Positions 9,028 to 18,818 of a DNA stretch of 64,000 nucleotides are shown here, piece by piece. How positions within the stretch are numbered: position 1 is the first letter of the stretch; every line of letters starts with the position of its first letter. The stretch is taken from positions 124,001-188,000 of the forward strand of contig NZ_JACHGU010000004.1 in the NCBI RefSeq assembly GCF_014202435.1. Direction: 5' to 3'. The position numbers and the translations under genes are program-made. Origin of the DNA: Pseudoxanthomonas broegbernensis (GTDB lineage: Bacteria; Pseudomonadota; Gammaproteobacteria; Xanthomonadales; Xanthomonadaceae). The notes under the pieces are model-generated. The model ran no database searches, had not been told where the DNA came from, and saw only the letters and a list, made by a program, of their open reading frames with translations.

Positions 9028-9033
9028 CATAAT
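9028..9033 (+). promoter_or_regulatory. Candidate -10 element for hemD
   Basis: CATAAT lies six bases before the hemD ATG at 9040. This would place the transcription start on or next to the start codon, so hemD may be translated from a leaderless or near-leaderless message. No good -35 is visible. Confidence 0.4.
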
Positions 9034-9039
9034 GCCGCA

Positions 9040-9798
9040 ATGCCCACACCGCGTCCGCCCGCCTGGATCCTGGTCTCGCTGCGGCCGCGCGGCGGGCACG
9101 AGGCGCTGCGCCGCGCCGCCGCGCGCCACGGCGCCGGCCTGCTGGCGCTCTCGCCGTGGGCGCTGCGGCCGCGCGAGGACGCGGCCAGCCGGCAGGCGCT
9201 GGATGCGGCGCTGGACGCGCAGGCGCTGGTGTTCACCAGCCCCGCCGCGGTGCGCGCCGCCGCACGGCTGCGGCCGCTGCGGGAACGCCGCGGCCAGCAC
9301 TGGCTCGCGGTGGGCGCGGGCAGCGCCGCCGCCCTGCGCCGCGCCGGGATCGCCGCAGTGCGGGCGCCGGCGCGCATGGACAGCGAGGGCCTGCTGGCAC
9401 TGCCGGAACTGGACGGGATATCCAGCGTCGGCCTGGTCACCGCACCCGGCGGGCGCGGGATGATCCCGGCCATACTCGCCGCGCGCGGGGCGCAGGTGCA
9501 CCGCGCCGACGTCTACGACCGCGTGCCGCTGCCTCCGGGCGCGGCCGCGCTGGAGCGGCTGCGCGGCCTGGACCGGCCCGCCGTCCTGGCCCTGAGCAGC
9601 GAACAGGCCCTGCGCCTGGTGCTGGAACAATGGCCCGCCGCCGCGGCCACGGCGCTGCGCCGCTGCGCCGTGGCCGCGGCCAGCGAACGCCTGGCCCGGA
9701 TCGCCGCCGGCTACGCACTGGGCCCGGTCGCCGTGGCCGGCGATCCACGCCCGGCCGCGCTGGCCGCCACCGCCCACGCACTGATTGCCGCCGCCTGA
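9040..9798 (+). CDS. hemD: Uroporphyrinogen-III synthase
   Basis: A 252-residue cytosolic enzyme that closes and rearranges hydroxymethylbilane to uroporphyrinogen III, the branch point to heme and cobalamin. The family is poorly conserved; features seen are ALVFTSPAAVRAAARL near residue 70, LVTAPGGRGMIPAIL in the middle and YDRVPLPP before the second half. ATG 9040 gives the standard N-terminus WILVSLRPRGG; an in-frame ATG at 9013 would add nine odd residues. It is followed by hemX and hemY on the same strand, the usual proteobacterial heme cluster. Confidence 0.9.
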   Translation: MPTPRPPAWILVSLRPRGGHEALRRAAARHGAGLLALSPWALRPREDAASRQALDAALDAQALVFTSPAAVRAAARLRPLRERRGQHWLAVGAGSAAALRRAGIAAVRAPARMDSEGLLALPELDGISSVGLVTAPGGRGMIPAILAARGAQVHRADVYDRVPLPPGAAALERLRGLDRPAVLALSSEQALRLVLEQWPAAAATALRRCAVAAASERLARIAAGYALGPVAVAGDPRPAALAATAHALIAAA

Positions 9799-9916
9799 AC
9801 CGCCCCGCCTTGCAGGCGCGCGGAGGCCAAGCGATGCTTTCGGGCGTGGCCGCCGCCGCGGACGCGGACAAGGTCGTCCGCCTACGTCGACGCCGCAGCC
9901 GGACAAGGATCCCGAC

Positions 9917-10900
9917 GTGAACGACGCCTCCCCCCTTCGCCGTTCCCGCGCACGCATGCTCGCCGCCGGCGCCCTGCTGCTGCTCGGCCTGGCCGGCTGG
10001 TACGCCTGGCATGCCTGGCAGGCGGGCCGGGCCCTGGCGCAGGCCCGCGCCAGCGAGGACGCACGCCAACTGGACGCGCTGGTGCAGCGCATGGACACCC
10101 TGCGTGGCGACCTGGCCGCGCAGGGACGCCTGATCCGCGACGCGGCCGCCGCCAACCGCGTCCTGCGCGACGAAGTGCTGGGTCTGGGCCAGCGCAACGC
10201 ACTGCTGGAGGAATCGGTGGCACGGCTGGCCGCCAGCGGCCGCCAGGGCAGCCACGCCGTGCGCCTGGACGAAGTGGAACTGCTGCTGGTGCTGGGCGGA
10301 CAGCGCCTGCGCATCGCCGGCGACCTCGACGGCGCGCGCAGCGCCTACGCACTGGCCGCCGGCCTGCTGGAAGGCGTGGACGATCCGGGCCTGCTCAACC
10401 TGCGGCAGACGCTGGCGGCCGAGCGCGCCGACCTCGATGCCCTGGGCGCCGGCCCGCGGGCGGCGCTGGAGAAGCGGCTGGCCGGCCTGGACGCCCGCCT
10501 GCCGCGATTGCCGTTGCAGCCCGATGCGCAGGCCGGCATCGACGGCACGATGCCGAAAACCTGGTGGCAGCGCCTGCTGGCCCCACTGGTGGAGATCACC
10601 CCGTCCGGCGACCAGGCCCTGCTCACCGATGCCGAGCGCACCCTGGCCGGCGATGCCCTGCAACTGGAGCTGACCCTGGCGCGCGCCGCGCTCGAGCGTG
10701 GCGACCTCGACGCCTTCCATACCGCGCTGAACCGCGCCCGCGCCCGGCTGGCCCGGTTGTGGCCCGATTCACCGCCGCTGCGCGAAGTTCTGCGGGAACT
10801 GGATGCGTTGCGCAGCGCACCGCTGCGGCCGCAGGCGCCCGCCCTGGGCGCCACCCTGCGGCAGTTGCGCGCCCTGCGCGAGGGAGGAAGCGACTCGTGA
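9917..10900 (+). CDS. hemX: HemX-like inner-membrane protein
   Basis: A 327-residue protein historically named a uroporphyrinogen-III methyltransferase, though no methyltransferase motif is present. One N-terminal membrane span (AAGALLLLGLAGWYAWHAW) is followed by a heptad-rich coiled coil to about residue 100 and a helical periplasmic domain with LDEVELLLVLGGQRL, typical of HemX. The GTG start at 9917 has AAGGA seven bases upstream. Its TGA overlaps the GTG of hemY. The cellular role is unproven; it probably scaffolds the heme pathway with HemY. Confidence 0.87.
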   Translation: MNDASPLRRSRARMLAAGALLLLGLAGWYAWHAWQAGRALAQARASEDARQLDALVQRMDTLRGDLAAQGRLIRDAAAANRVLRDEVLGLGQRNALLEESVARLAASGRQGSHAVRLDEVELLLVLGGQRLRIAGDLDGARSAYALAAGLLEGVDDPGLLNLRQTLAAERADLDALGAGPRAALEKRLAGLDARLPRLPLQPDAQAGIDGTMPKTWWQRLLAPLVEITPSGDQALLTDAERTLAGDALQLELTLARAALERGDLDAFHTALNRARARLARLWPDSPPLREVLRELDALRSAPLRPQAPALGATLRQLRALREGGSDS

Positions 10901-12162
10901 AGCCGTACCGCTCGCTGGTGGTCCTGTTGTCGATGGCCGTGCTGGGCGTGCTCGCCGCACAGTGGCTCACCCGGCAGGACCCCGCCGCCCTGGGCCGGGT
11001 GATCGTGCGCGCCGGCGGCCACGACTACGGCGCCTCGCTGCCCACCGCCGTCCTGGTGCTGGTGCTGGCCTGGCTGCTGCTGGCGCTGGCCTGGCAGACG
11101 CTGCGGCTGCCGTTCCGGATATGGGGCCGCTACCGTACGCGGCAGTCGCGTGCGCGCCTGCTCGATGGCCTGCGCGCCCTGCAGTGCGGCCAATGGACCC
11201 GGAGCGAACGCCTGCTGGCCGGCGCCGGCCGCGACCCCCGCGCCGGTCCCGCCGCCCTGGCCGCGGCGGTACGCGCCGCCGAGGGCCGCGGCGACGAGGC
11301 CGCGGCCCAGTCCTGGCTGGCGGCGCTGGAGGAACGCGACCCGGCCCTGCACGCCGTGCTGCAGGGCGAGCGCCTGCTCGAACGCGGGCGGCCGGTGGAT
11401 GCGGTCAACGCGCTGGACGTGGCCGCCGCGCAGCCGTTGCCCCCCCGGGGGTTGGTGCTGCGCGTGCGCGCGCTGGCGGCGATCGGCCGCGCCGGCGAGG
11501 CGTACGGCCTGCTCGGCGCCCTGCGCCAGCAGTCCGCGCTGCCGCCCGCCGAACTGGCCCGTCTGGAAACCGAACTGGCCACCCAGTGCCTGGAGGAGGC
11601 CGCCGACGCCAACCTCCTGGCCGAACGCTGGGAAACCCTGCCCAAGCCGCTGCGCGCCCAATCCCCGGTGGTGGCCGCCTATGCCGCCCGCGCCGCCGCC
11701 CTGCGCTGGCACGACGCGGCGCTGCGCCACCTGGACCATGCCCTGGACACGCGCTTCGACGAGTCGCTGGTGGACCTCTACGGCCGCCTGCCCATCGGCC
11801 ACGTCGACTCGCGCCGCGCCAGCGTCCAGCGCTGGCTGCAGGCGCACCCGGCCAGCCCGGCCCTGTTGCTGGCGCTGGCTCGCCTGGCACGCCAGCAAGG
11901 CCAATGGCTGCAGGCGCAGGAGTTCCTGCACCGGGCCATCGCCCAGGGCGGCGGCGCGGACGCCTGGGAGGAACTGGGCCACGGCCTGGCCGCGGCCGGC
12001 GACGATGCCCTGGCCCGCCGCGCCTACGCCAACGCCCTGCGCGTGGCCCGCGGCGAGGCGGCCGAGGAACTGCCCGGCCGCGACCTGCGCGAGAAGATCT
12101 ACGACCTGGCGGTGGTCGAGGAACGCGACGAATTCGGGATGCCGCGGCTGCCGCAGCCCTGA
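10897..12162 (+). CDS. hemY: HemY, TPR-containing inner-membrane protein of the heme cluster
   Basis: A 421-residue protein with two N-terminal membrane spans (residues about 5-25 and 45-65) followed by the HemY_N region LPFRIWGRYRTRQSRARLLDGLRAL and a long array of TPR-like helical pairs. The C-terminus ends with EERDEFGMPRLPQP. GGAGGAAG precedes a GTG start that overlaps the hemX stop by four bases, so translational coupling is expected. HemY is not the protoporphyrinogen oxidase of Gram-positives that shares its name; its exact function is unknown. Confidence 0.9.
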   Translation: MKPYRSLVVLLSMAVLGVLAAQWLTRQDPAALGRVIVRAGGHDYGASLPTAVLVLVLAWLLLALAWQTLRLPFRIWGRYRTRQSRARLLDGLRALQCGQWTRSERLLAGAGRDPRAGPAALAAAVRAAEGRGDEAAAQSWLAALEERDPALHAVLQGERLLERGRPVDAVNALDVAAAQPLPPRGLVLRVRALAAIGRAGEAYGLLGALRQQSALPPAELARLETELATQCLEEAADANLLAERWETLPKPLRAQSPVVAAYAARAAALRWHDAALRHLDHALDTRFDESLVDLYGRLPIGHVDSRRASVQRWLQAHPASPALLLALARLARQQGQWLQAQEFLHRAIAQGGGADAWEELGHGLAAAGDDALARRAYANALRVARGEAAEELPGRDLREKIYDLAVVEERDEFGMPRLPQP

Positions 12163-12187
12163 ACCGGGGCCGTTCCGGCGCCGGGGT

Positions 12188-13465
12188 TCAACGCTCGACG
12201 ATCGCCACCACGCCCATGCCGCCGGCGGTGCAGATGGAGACCAGCGCGCGGCCGCCGCCGCGCTCGGCCAGTTGCCGGGCCACGGTGGCGACGATGCGCG
12301 CGCCGGTGGCGGCGAACGGATGGCCGGTGGCCAGCGAGGAGCCGACCGGGTTGATCCTGTCCGGGTCGATCCGGCCCAGCGGCGCGTCCAGGCCCAGGCG
12401 GTTGCGGCAGTAGTCCTCGCTCTCCCAGGCGCGCAGCGTGCACAGCACCTGCGCGGCGAAGGCCTCGTGGATCTCGTAGACGTCGAAGTCCTGCAGCGTC
12501 AGCCCGTGGCGCGCCAGCATCTGCGGCACGGCCACGGTCGGCGCCATCAGCAGGCCCTCGCCGTGGACGAAGTCCACCGCCGCCGCCTGCGCGTCGCGCA
12601 GCCAGGCCAGCGGCTCGTGGCCATGCGCGCGCGCCCATTCCTCGGAGGCCAGCAGCACCGCGGCGGCGCCGTCGGTCAGCGGCGTGGAGTTGCCGGCGGT
12701 CAGGGTGCCGCGGCCGGAGGTGCGGTCGAAGGCCGGCTTGAGCGCGGCCAGCTTCTCCAGCGAGGTGTCCGGGCGCAGCACGTTGTCGCGCTCCACGCCG
12801 CGGAACGGCACGATCAGCCCGTCGAAGAAACCGCGCTCATAGGCCGCGGCCAGCTTGCGGTGCGAGTCCACCGCCCAGGCGTCCTGCGAGTCGCGGGCGA
12901 TGTTCCATTCCTTGGCCATGTCCTCGCAGTGCTGGCCCATGCTCTTGCCGGTGCGCGGCTCGGCCACGCCGGGAAACTCGGGCTTCAGCTCGGACAGCCG
13001 GAAGCCCTTGAACGCGGCGAGCTTCTCCCGCGCCGTCTTGCCCCGGTGGGCCGCCAGCAGGCGCGCGCGCAGCGCCTTGCCGTAGACGATGGGCACGTCG
13101 GAGGTGGTGTCCGAGCCGCCGCCGATGCCCGATTCGACCTGCCCCACGGCGATCTTGTTGGCCACGGCGACGATCGAGTCCAGGCTGGTGCCGCAGGCGC
13201 GCTGCAGGGTGATGCCCGGGGTCAGCGGCGACAGGCCCGAGGACAGCGCCGCCTCGCGGCCCAGGTTCCAGTCGGAGGGATGCTTGATCACCGCGCCCAT
13301 CGCCACCTCGCCCAGCACCTGTCCGTGCAGGCCGAAGCGCTCGACCAGGGCGCCCAGCGTGCGCACCGACATGCCCAGGTTGCCCACGTCCGAATACGCC
13401 GTGTTCTGCCGGCAGAACGGAATGCGGACGCCGCCGAGAATGGCGACTGGACGGGCGGCTGGCAT
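12188..13465 (-). CDS. fadI: Acetyl-CoA C-acyltransferase (FadI-type thiolase)
   Basis: A 425-residue thiolase that cleaves 3-ketoacyl-CoA in fatty-acid beta-oxidation, or runs in reverse to condense acetyl-CoA. The nucleophilic cysteine is in QRACGTSLDS, the catalytic histidine in EIHEAFAAQVL, a second histidine in TGHPFAATGAR and the acid/base cysteine in SICTAGGMG. The FadI-like N-terminus AILGGVRIPFCRQNTAY and the long loop around EPRTGKSMGQHCEDMAKEW mark this subgroup. ATG 13465 has GAGG eight bases ahead; ATG 13489 is in frame but lacks a ribosome site. It converges on hemY with a 25-bp gap. No fadJ partner is adjacent. Confidence 0.92.
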   Translation of the reverse strand: MPAARPVAILGGVRIPFCRQNTAYSDVGNLGMSVRTLGALVERFGLHGQVLGEVAMGAVIKHPSDWNLGREAALSSGLSPLTPGITLQRACGTSLDSIVAVANKIAVGQVESGIGGGSDTTSDVPIVYGKALRARLLAAHRGKTAREKLAAFKGFRLSELKPEFPGVAEPRTGKSMGQHCEDMAKEWNIARDSQDAWAVDSHRKLAAAYERGFFDGLIVPFRGVERDNVLRPDTSLEKLAALKPAFDRTSGRGTLTAGNSTPLTDGAAAVLLASEEWARAHGHEPLAWLRDAQAAAVDFVHGEGLLMAPTVAVPQMLARHGLTLQDFDVYEIHEAFAAQVLCTLRAWESEDYCRNRLGLDAPLGRIDPDRINPVGSSLATGHPFAATGARIVATVARQLAERGGGRALVSICTAGGMGVVAIVER

Positions 13466-13722
13466 GGGGCGACCTCGGGCGGATTCCATTCGTGGGCACG
13501 GCCTGCATACGCGGCCGAATGCATAATGTCCGCAGTGTAGCCCCGCGCTGTCAGGCGGCCAATGACGAAGACGACCCGCACATGAATGAATCCCACCGCG
13601 ACCTGCGAGGCCGCGCGCATGGCTGAGGCCACGTTCGAAGGCGTGTTCGCGCTGGAACTGGCCGGCGGCCAGGCGCCCGGCCGGCGCTGCCGCCCCCGCA
13701 GGCCGGCGAGCTGGCCACGTGC

Positions 13723-14493
13723 GTGGGCCGCGACCTGGCCGCCCTGGTCAACGGCGTGGCCGGGCTGGAACTGGCTTTGGTCGCGGCCCATTTCGACCCG
13801 GCCGAGGCGCTGCGCCCGGGCTGGCCGCTGCACCGCCGCCTGGAGGAATTGCGCGCCCGCGCGCCCGGCCGCGGGCAGGGGCCGCGCGTGCTTGCCTTCG
13901 GCGCCGACGCCGCCGGCCAAGTGCCGCTGCCGTTCCAGGCCGAGGCCGCGCTGGCTGGCGGCGGACTACGGGTGCTGCCGTTCGTGCTGGCCGGCCCGCA
14001 AGAGGAGGTGGCCTCGGTGGCCGAGGCGTTGGAGGAAAAGCTGCTGGCGCTGGGCATGGCCCGCCCGGACACCGCGCTGCTGGCCCAGGACGGCTTCGCC
14101 GCGCGGGTCGAGCACGCGCGTTATCTCACCGCGCACGACCTGGCCGCGATGATGGCCATGCAGTACGAGAACCAGGGCCTGGGCGCCCTGTGGAACCTGA
14201 TCGAGGCCGCGCTGCTGGCGCCGCAGGCGGTGGAGTGGCTGGACGCCGGGCCCGAACCGCTGCTGCGGCTGGAGGACGGGCACGTGCGCATGGCGCTGTT
14301 CGACCCGGCCGGCTGGTGCGCGCACTACCATGGCGCCACCGCGCAGGCGGACGACCGCGACCGGCTGCAGCGCGCCTACGAGCACTTCCTGGCCCGCCAG
14401 CGGCAACTGGCCGCGGTGCTGGAGGCGCACGGCATCCCGGTGCTGTACGTGCACTGCGACGGGCACGGCGACGCACGGGCGAAGCTGCAGTAG
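13723..14493 (+). CDS. Hypothetical protein, N-terminus apparently frameshifted
   Basis: At least 256 residues in this frame, resembling an uncharacterised Xanthomonad protein. Recognisable segments are LVAAHFDPAEALRPGWPLHRRLEELRARAPG (from its first half) and ALFDPAGWCAHYHGATAQADDRDRLQRAYEHFL. No known domain. The only plausible start with a ribosome site, ATG 13619 (GAGG nine bases before), opens another frame that reads MAEATFEGVFALELAGGQAP. Then coding sense moves to the present frame (ALPPPQAGELATCVGRDL) near 13672-13690. Without a frameshift the best start is the GTG at 13723, which has no Shine-Dalgarno. It is either a disrupted gene, a sequencing error or a true recoding event. Confidence 0.7.
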   Translation: MGRDLAALVNGVAGLELALVAAHFDPAEALRPGWPLHRRLEELRARAPGRGQGPRVLAFGADAAGQVPLPFQAEAALAGGGLRVLPFVLAGPQEEVASVAEALEEKLLALGMARPDTALLAQDGFAARVEHARYLTAHDLAAMMAMQYENQGLGALWNLIEAALLAPQAVEWLDAGPEPLLRLEDGHVRMALFDPAGWCAHYHGATAQADDRDRLQRAYEHFLARQRQLAAVLEAHGIPVLYVHCDGHGDARAKLQ

Positions 14494-14520
14494 GCGCCGC
14501 GCCACCCGTTCGTCCGAACT

Positions 14521-14548
14521 TGCAGGAGCCGGCTTCAGTCGGCGACAA
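14521..14548 (+). repeat. GTAG-type palindromic intergenic repeat (variant)
   Basis: GCAGGAGCCGGCTTCAGTCG followed by GCGACA, in the convergent gap between the gene ending at 14493 and sodC. It matches the GTAGGAGCCGGC-TT-CCGGCGA pattern seen at 60737-60759 and resembles the GTAG (SMAG-like) elements of Stenotrophomonas and relatives. Confidence 0.6.
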
Positions 14549-14652
14549 GGCCGGGAACTCCGGGTGCACCGGACTGGCCGCTGCCTTTGCCAGGACGCGG
14601 CCTGGGCCGGCGACGGCGCGACCCAGGCGCGGGGGCCTGGGCCGCCCTTGCG

Positions 14653-15204
14653 TCACGGCACCCGGATCAAGCCGCAGGCCACCCGCGCGCCGGCATTGCC
14701 GGCCGGCTGGCTGTGGTAGTCGTCCGCGGCGGCATGGACGATGACCGCGCGGCCCGCGATGTCGTTGGCCGCGCCGCCGCCCAGGGTGACGCCGTGCAGG
14801 TGCACGTTGACCCGGGCCACGCCGGAAGCGTCGGAGACGATGTTGTCCATGTCGCCGGCATGGTGGACGGGGGTGCCGGCGCGGCCGTGCGGCGTGCCGG
14901 CCGGGTTGAAGTGGCCGCCGGCGCTGGAGGCGTCGACCGCGCTGCAGTCGCCCTTCTCGTGCACGTGGAAGCCGAACTGGCCGTTGGGCGTCAGCCCGCC
15001 GACCTCGCCGCCGATGTGCACGCCATCGCCCATCGGCGCCAGGGTGAGCTTGCCGCTGACCCGGCTGCCGGAGGCCGAGGCCAGGACCGCTGTCGCCTGC
15101 TGCGCGGTGCTGACCGGCGCCGGCGGCGCCGGCTCGGCCGGCGGCGGGGCGCTGCTGCAGGCGGCCAGGGCGAACAGGCCGAGCGTGGCAAGGGGAATGC
15201 GCAT
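14653..15204 (-). CDS. sodC: Cu/Zn superoxide dismutase lipoprotein
   Basis: A 183-residue periplasmic or membrane-anchored Cu/Zn superoxide dismutase. A lipoprotein signal ends at LFALAACSS, followed by a proline/alanine linker. Metal ligands are visible in FGFHVHEKGDC, GGHFNP, HHAGDMDNI and VIVHAAADDY, and ARVACGLI carries the disulfide partner cysteine. AAGGAG stands nine bases before ATG 15204; a longer in-frame start at 15234 would disrupt the lipoprotein signal. It lies 75 bp downstream of ntrC on the same strand and may be read from that transcript, though no functional link is known. Confidence 0.94.
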   Translation of the reverse strand: MRIPLATLGLFALAACSSAPPPAEPAPPAPVSTAQQATAVLASASGSRVSGKLTLAPMGDGVHIGGEVGGLTPNGQFGFHVHEKGDCSAVDASSAGGHFNPAGTPHGRAGTPVHHAGDMDNIVSDASGVARVNVHLHGVTLGGGAANDIAGRAVIVHAAADDYHSQPAGNAGARVACGLIRVP

Positions 15205-15279
15205 GTCGGGTAGCTCCTTGCGTGAAAGAGCCACAGGATAAGCCCCCGGGCGCCACGGGCGGATGAATTGCCGGGCGCC

Positions 15280-16709
<1,430 letters not shown>

Positions 16710-16713
<4 letters not shown>

Positions 16714-17756
16714 GCGGGGGAGCCTCCCTCCGGTTCGGTCTGCGGCAGCAGCAGGGTGAAGACGGTGTGCCCGGGGCGCGAGCGGAAGGTCAGCGAGCCG
16801 CGGTGCTCGCGCGCAACCTGGTGGGCCAGGGCCAGGCCCAGACCGGTGCCCTCGGCGCGGCCACTGACCAGCGGCAGGAACAGGTGCTCGGCCAGTTCCT
16901 CGGGCACGCCGCGGCCATCGTCGACGATCTCCACCCGCAGCGCGCGCGCATGCAGGTGCTCGCGGATATGCAGGCCGCTCTCCACCCGCGTGCGCAGTAC
17001 GATCGTGGCCGCGCCGGCCTGCTGCGCGTTGCGCACCAGGTTCCACGCCGCCTGCACCAGGCGGTCGGCATCGCCCGCGAACTCGGGGATGCTGGGGTCG
17101 TAGTCGCGCTGCAGGCGCACCTGGCCGCCGCCTTCGGCCTCGGCCAGGCGCAGCACCCGCTCCAGCACCGCATGGATGTTCAGCGGCGCGTGCGCTCGCT
17201 GCGGCGCCGGCGACAGCAGCCGGTCGACCAGTTGCCCGAGGCGGTCGATCTCCGCGCCGATCAGTTCCACCAGTTCGTGCTCGCCGCTGTCCTCGGCGCG
17301 CTGGCCGGTGCGCCGGGCCAGCAACTGCGCCGCGCCCTTGAGCCCGGCCAGCGGGTTGCGCAGCTCGTGGGCCAGGCCCTTGAGCGCGGCCGCCAGCGCG
17401 CCGGGCAGGGCCTGCGCCGGGTCCAGCGCGGAGAAGGCGTCGGTCGGGTGCACTTCCAGGCGCCAGCCCTCGCCGGTGCGGGTAATCCAGCCGTCGGCGT
17501 GGCGCGGCATCTCGCCGGGCACGCCCAGGGCGATGCGGTGCAGCCGCAGCACCTCGCGCTCGTCCTGGCCGAGGAAGCGGGACAGGGCGTCGCCGTCCTG
17601 TTCCAGCGCGGCCAGCGGCTGGCCGAGCAGCCGCCGCGCGCCGACCCCGAGCCAGCGCGGGAACGCCGGGTTGGTGCCGACGATGCGCGCCTGCGCATCG
17701 GTCCAGGCCACCGGCGTGCCGAGCTGGTCCAGTCCGGGGGCGGGAATGGCGGTCAT
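16710..17756 (-). CDS. ntrB: Nitrogen regulation sensor kinase NtrB
   Basis: A roughly 348-residue cytosolic histidine kinase that phosphorylates or dephosphorylates NtrC according to P-II status. A PAS domain (about residues 10-115) precedes the H box AHELRNPLAGLKGAAQLL and an ATPase domain with N box NLVRNAQQAG and G boxes VDDGRGVPEE and GTGLGLAL. No membrane span. ATG 17756 and ATG 17765 are both possible; the latter directly abuts an NtrC-type site. The stop overlaps the ntrC start, so the two are translationally coupled. Confidence 0.94.
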
Positions 17757-17765
17757 CGGGTCCAT

Positions 17766-17782
17766 TGCACCAATTTAGTGCA
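17766..17782. promoter_or_regulatory. NtrC-type binding site next to the ntrB start
   Basis: TGCACCAATTTAGTGCA matches the NtrC dyad consensus TGCAC-N7-GTGCA exactly in its arms. It lies right at the ntrB translation start, where bound NtrC would more likely limit ntrBC expression (autoregulation as at the enteric glnL promoter) than act as an enhancer. Confidence 0.75.
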
Positions 17783-17885
17783 TGACCGGCCTGCGCGCGA
17801 TCCCGCCCTGGTGGACATGCGGCCGGCGCCGGCCTTGCCCGGCCCGGCCTGCCGTCGCGCCAGGCGCAGGCGCGACGGGCCGCGG

Positions 17886-18623
17886 TCAGGGGATCGAACG
17901 CAGTTGCAGCACCAGCGAGTACAGGATGCGCCGGTCCTGCGCATCGAGGGTGGCCGCCTCGTCGCCCCGGTAGTGGCGGCGATAGGCGCGCACGGCCGCG
18001 TCCGGATCGTCCAGCGGCCAGCCGACGGCCTGCATCGCCAGCCAGGGGTCGAAGCCGGGCGGCGGCTCGCCATGGGCCGGGTCCGGCCACAGGCCGAAGC
18101 CGGCCTGCGCCAGCCGCGCCCACGGGAACCGCGGGCCCGGATCACGCTTGCGCGTGGGCGCCAGGTCGGCATGGGCGATGACCGCGTGGCGCGGGATGCG
18201 CAGGCGCGTGCACAGGTCGTCCAGCAGGCGCAGCAGCGCGTCGATCTGCGCGGGCGGGAACGGTTCGGCACCGTCATTGTCCAGTTCGATGCCGATGGAG
18301 GCCGAATTCAGGTCGGCGATCGCGCCCCAGCGGCCGCCGCCGGCATGCCAGGCACGGCGCGAGTCCTCGACCAACTGGTACAGCCCCCCGTCGGCGCCGA
18401 CCAGGTAGTGCGCGCTGACCGGCCCGCCGCGGTGGCCGCTGCGCAGGGTGCGCAGGCTGCGCTCCACCGAGTCCTGCTCGGTGGCGTGCAGCACGACCAG
18501 GGTCGCCCGCCGCGCGTCGTGGTTGGGCGAGGGCACCCAGGCCGCCATCGGGTTGCGCGACGGCGCCTGCGCGCAGGCGCACAGCAGCAGGACCAGCAGC
18601 GTGGACAGCCATCGCGAAGCCAT
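17886..18623 (-). CDS. AmiD/AmpD-type N-acetylmuramoyl-L-alanine amidase, lipoprotein
   Basis: A 245-residue peptidoglycan amidase of the Amidase_2 family. A lipoprotein signal (LSTLLVLLLCACA) indicates an outer-membrane-anchored periplasmic enzyme like AmiD rather than cytosolic AmpD. Zinc ligands and the catalytic site fit ATLVVLHATEQ, IGIELDNDG and VIAHADLAPTRKRDPG. It cleaves the amide between N-acetylmuramic acid and the stem peptide. ATG 18623 begins the signal peptide. It sits between amtB and ntrB on the same strand, but a gap on each side suggests its own promoter. Confidence 0.9.
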   Translation of the reverse strand: MASRWLSTLLVLLLCACAQAPSRNPMAAWVPSPNHDARRATLVVLHATEQDSVERSLRTLRSGHRGGPVSAHYLVGADGGLYQLVEDSRRAWHAGGGRWGAIADLNSASIGIELDNDGAEPFPPAQIDALLRLLDDLCTRLRIPRHAVIAHADLAPTRKRDPGPRFPWARLAQAGFGLWPDPAHGEPPPGFDPWLAMQAVGWPLDDPDAAVRAYRRHYRGDEAATLDAQDRRILYSLVLQLRSIP

Positions 18624-18818
18624 GGCCCATTGCAACGGGTGCCGCTGCCGGTGGCAAGCGGTGCCGGCGCGGGCCGGGACGATGGAACGTTGCGGGGAAC
18701 ATGGCATCCACCTGCGCTGGCGGGTTGCCGGGCGATGCGCCCGGCCGGCGGCGGCGGGCGCTTGCCGCGCCGCCGCCTGGACCGGGACCGCGGCGCTGCG
18801 GCCGCGGCCCGGTGCGGA

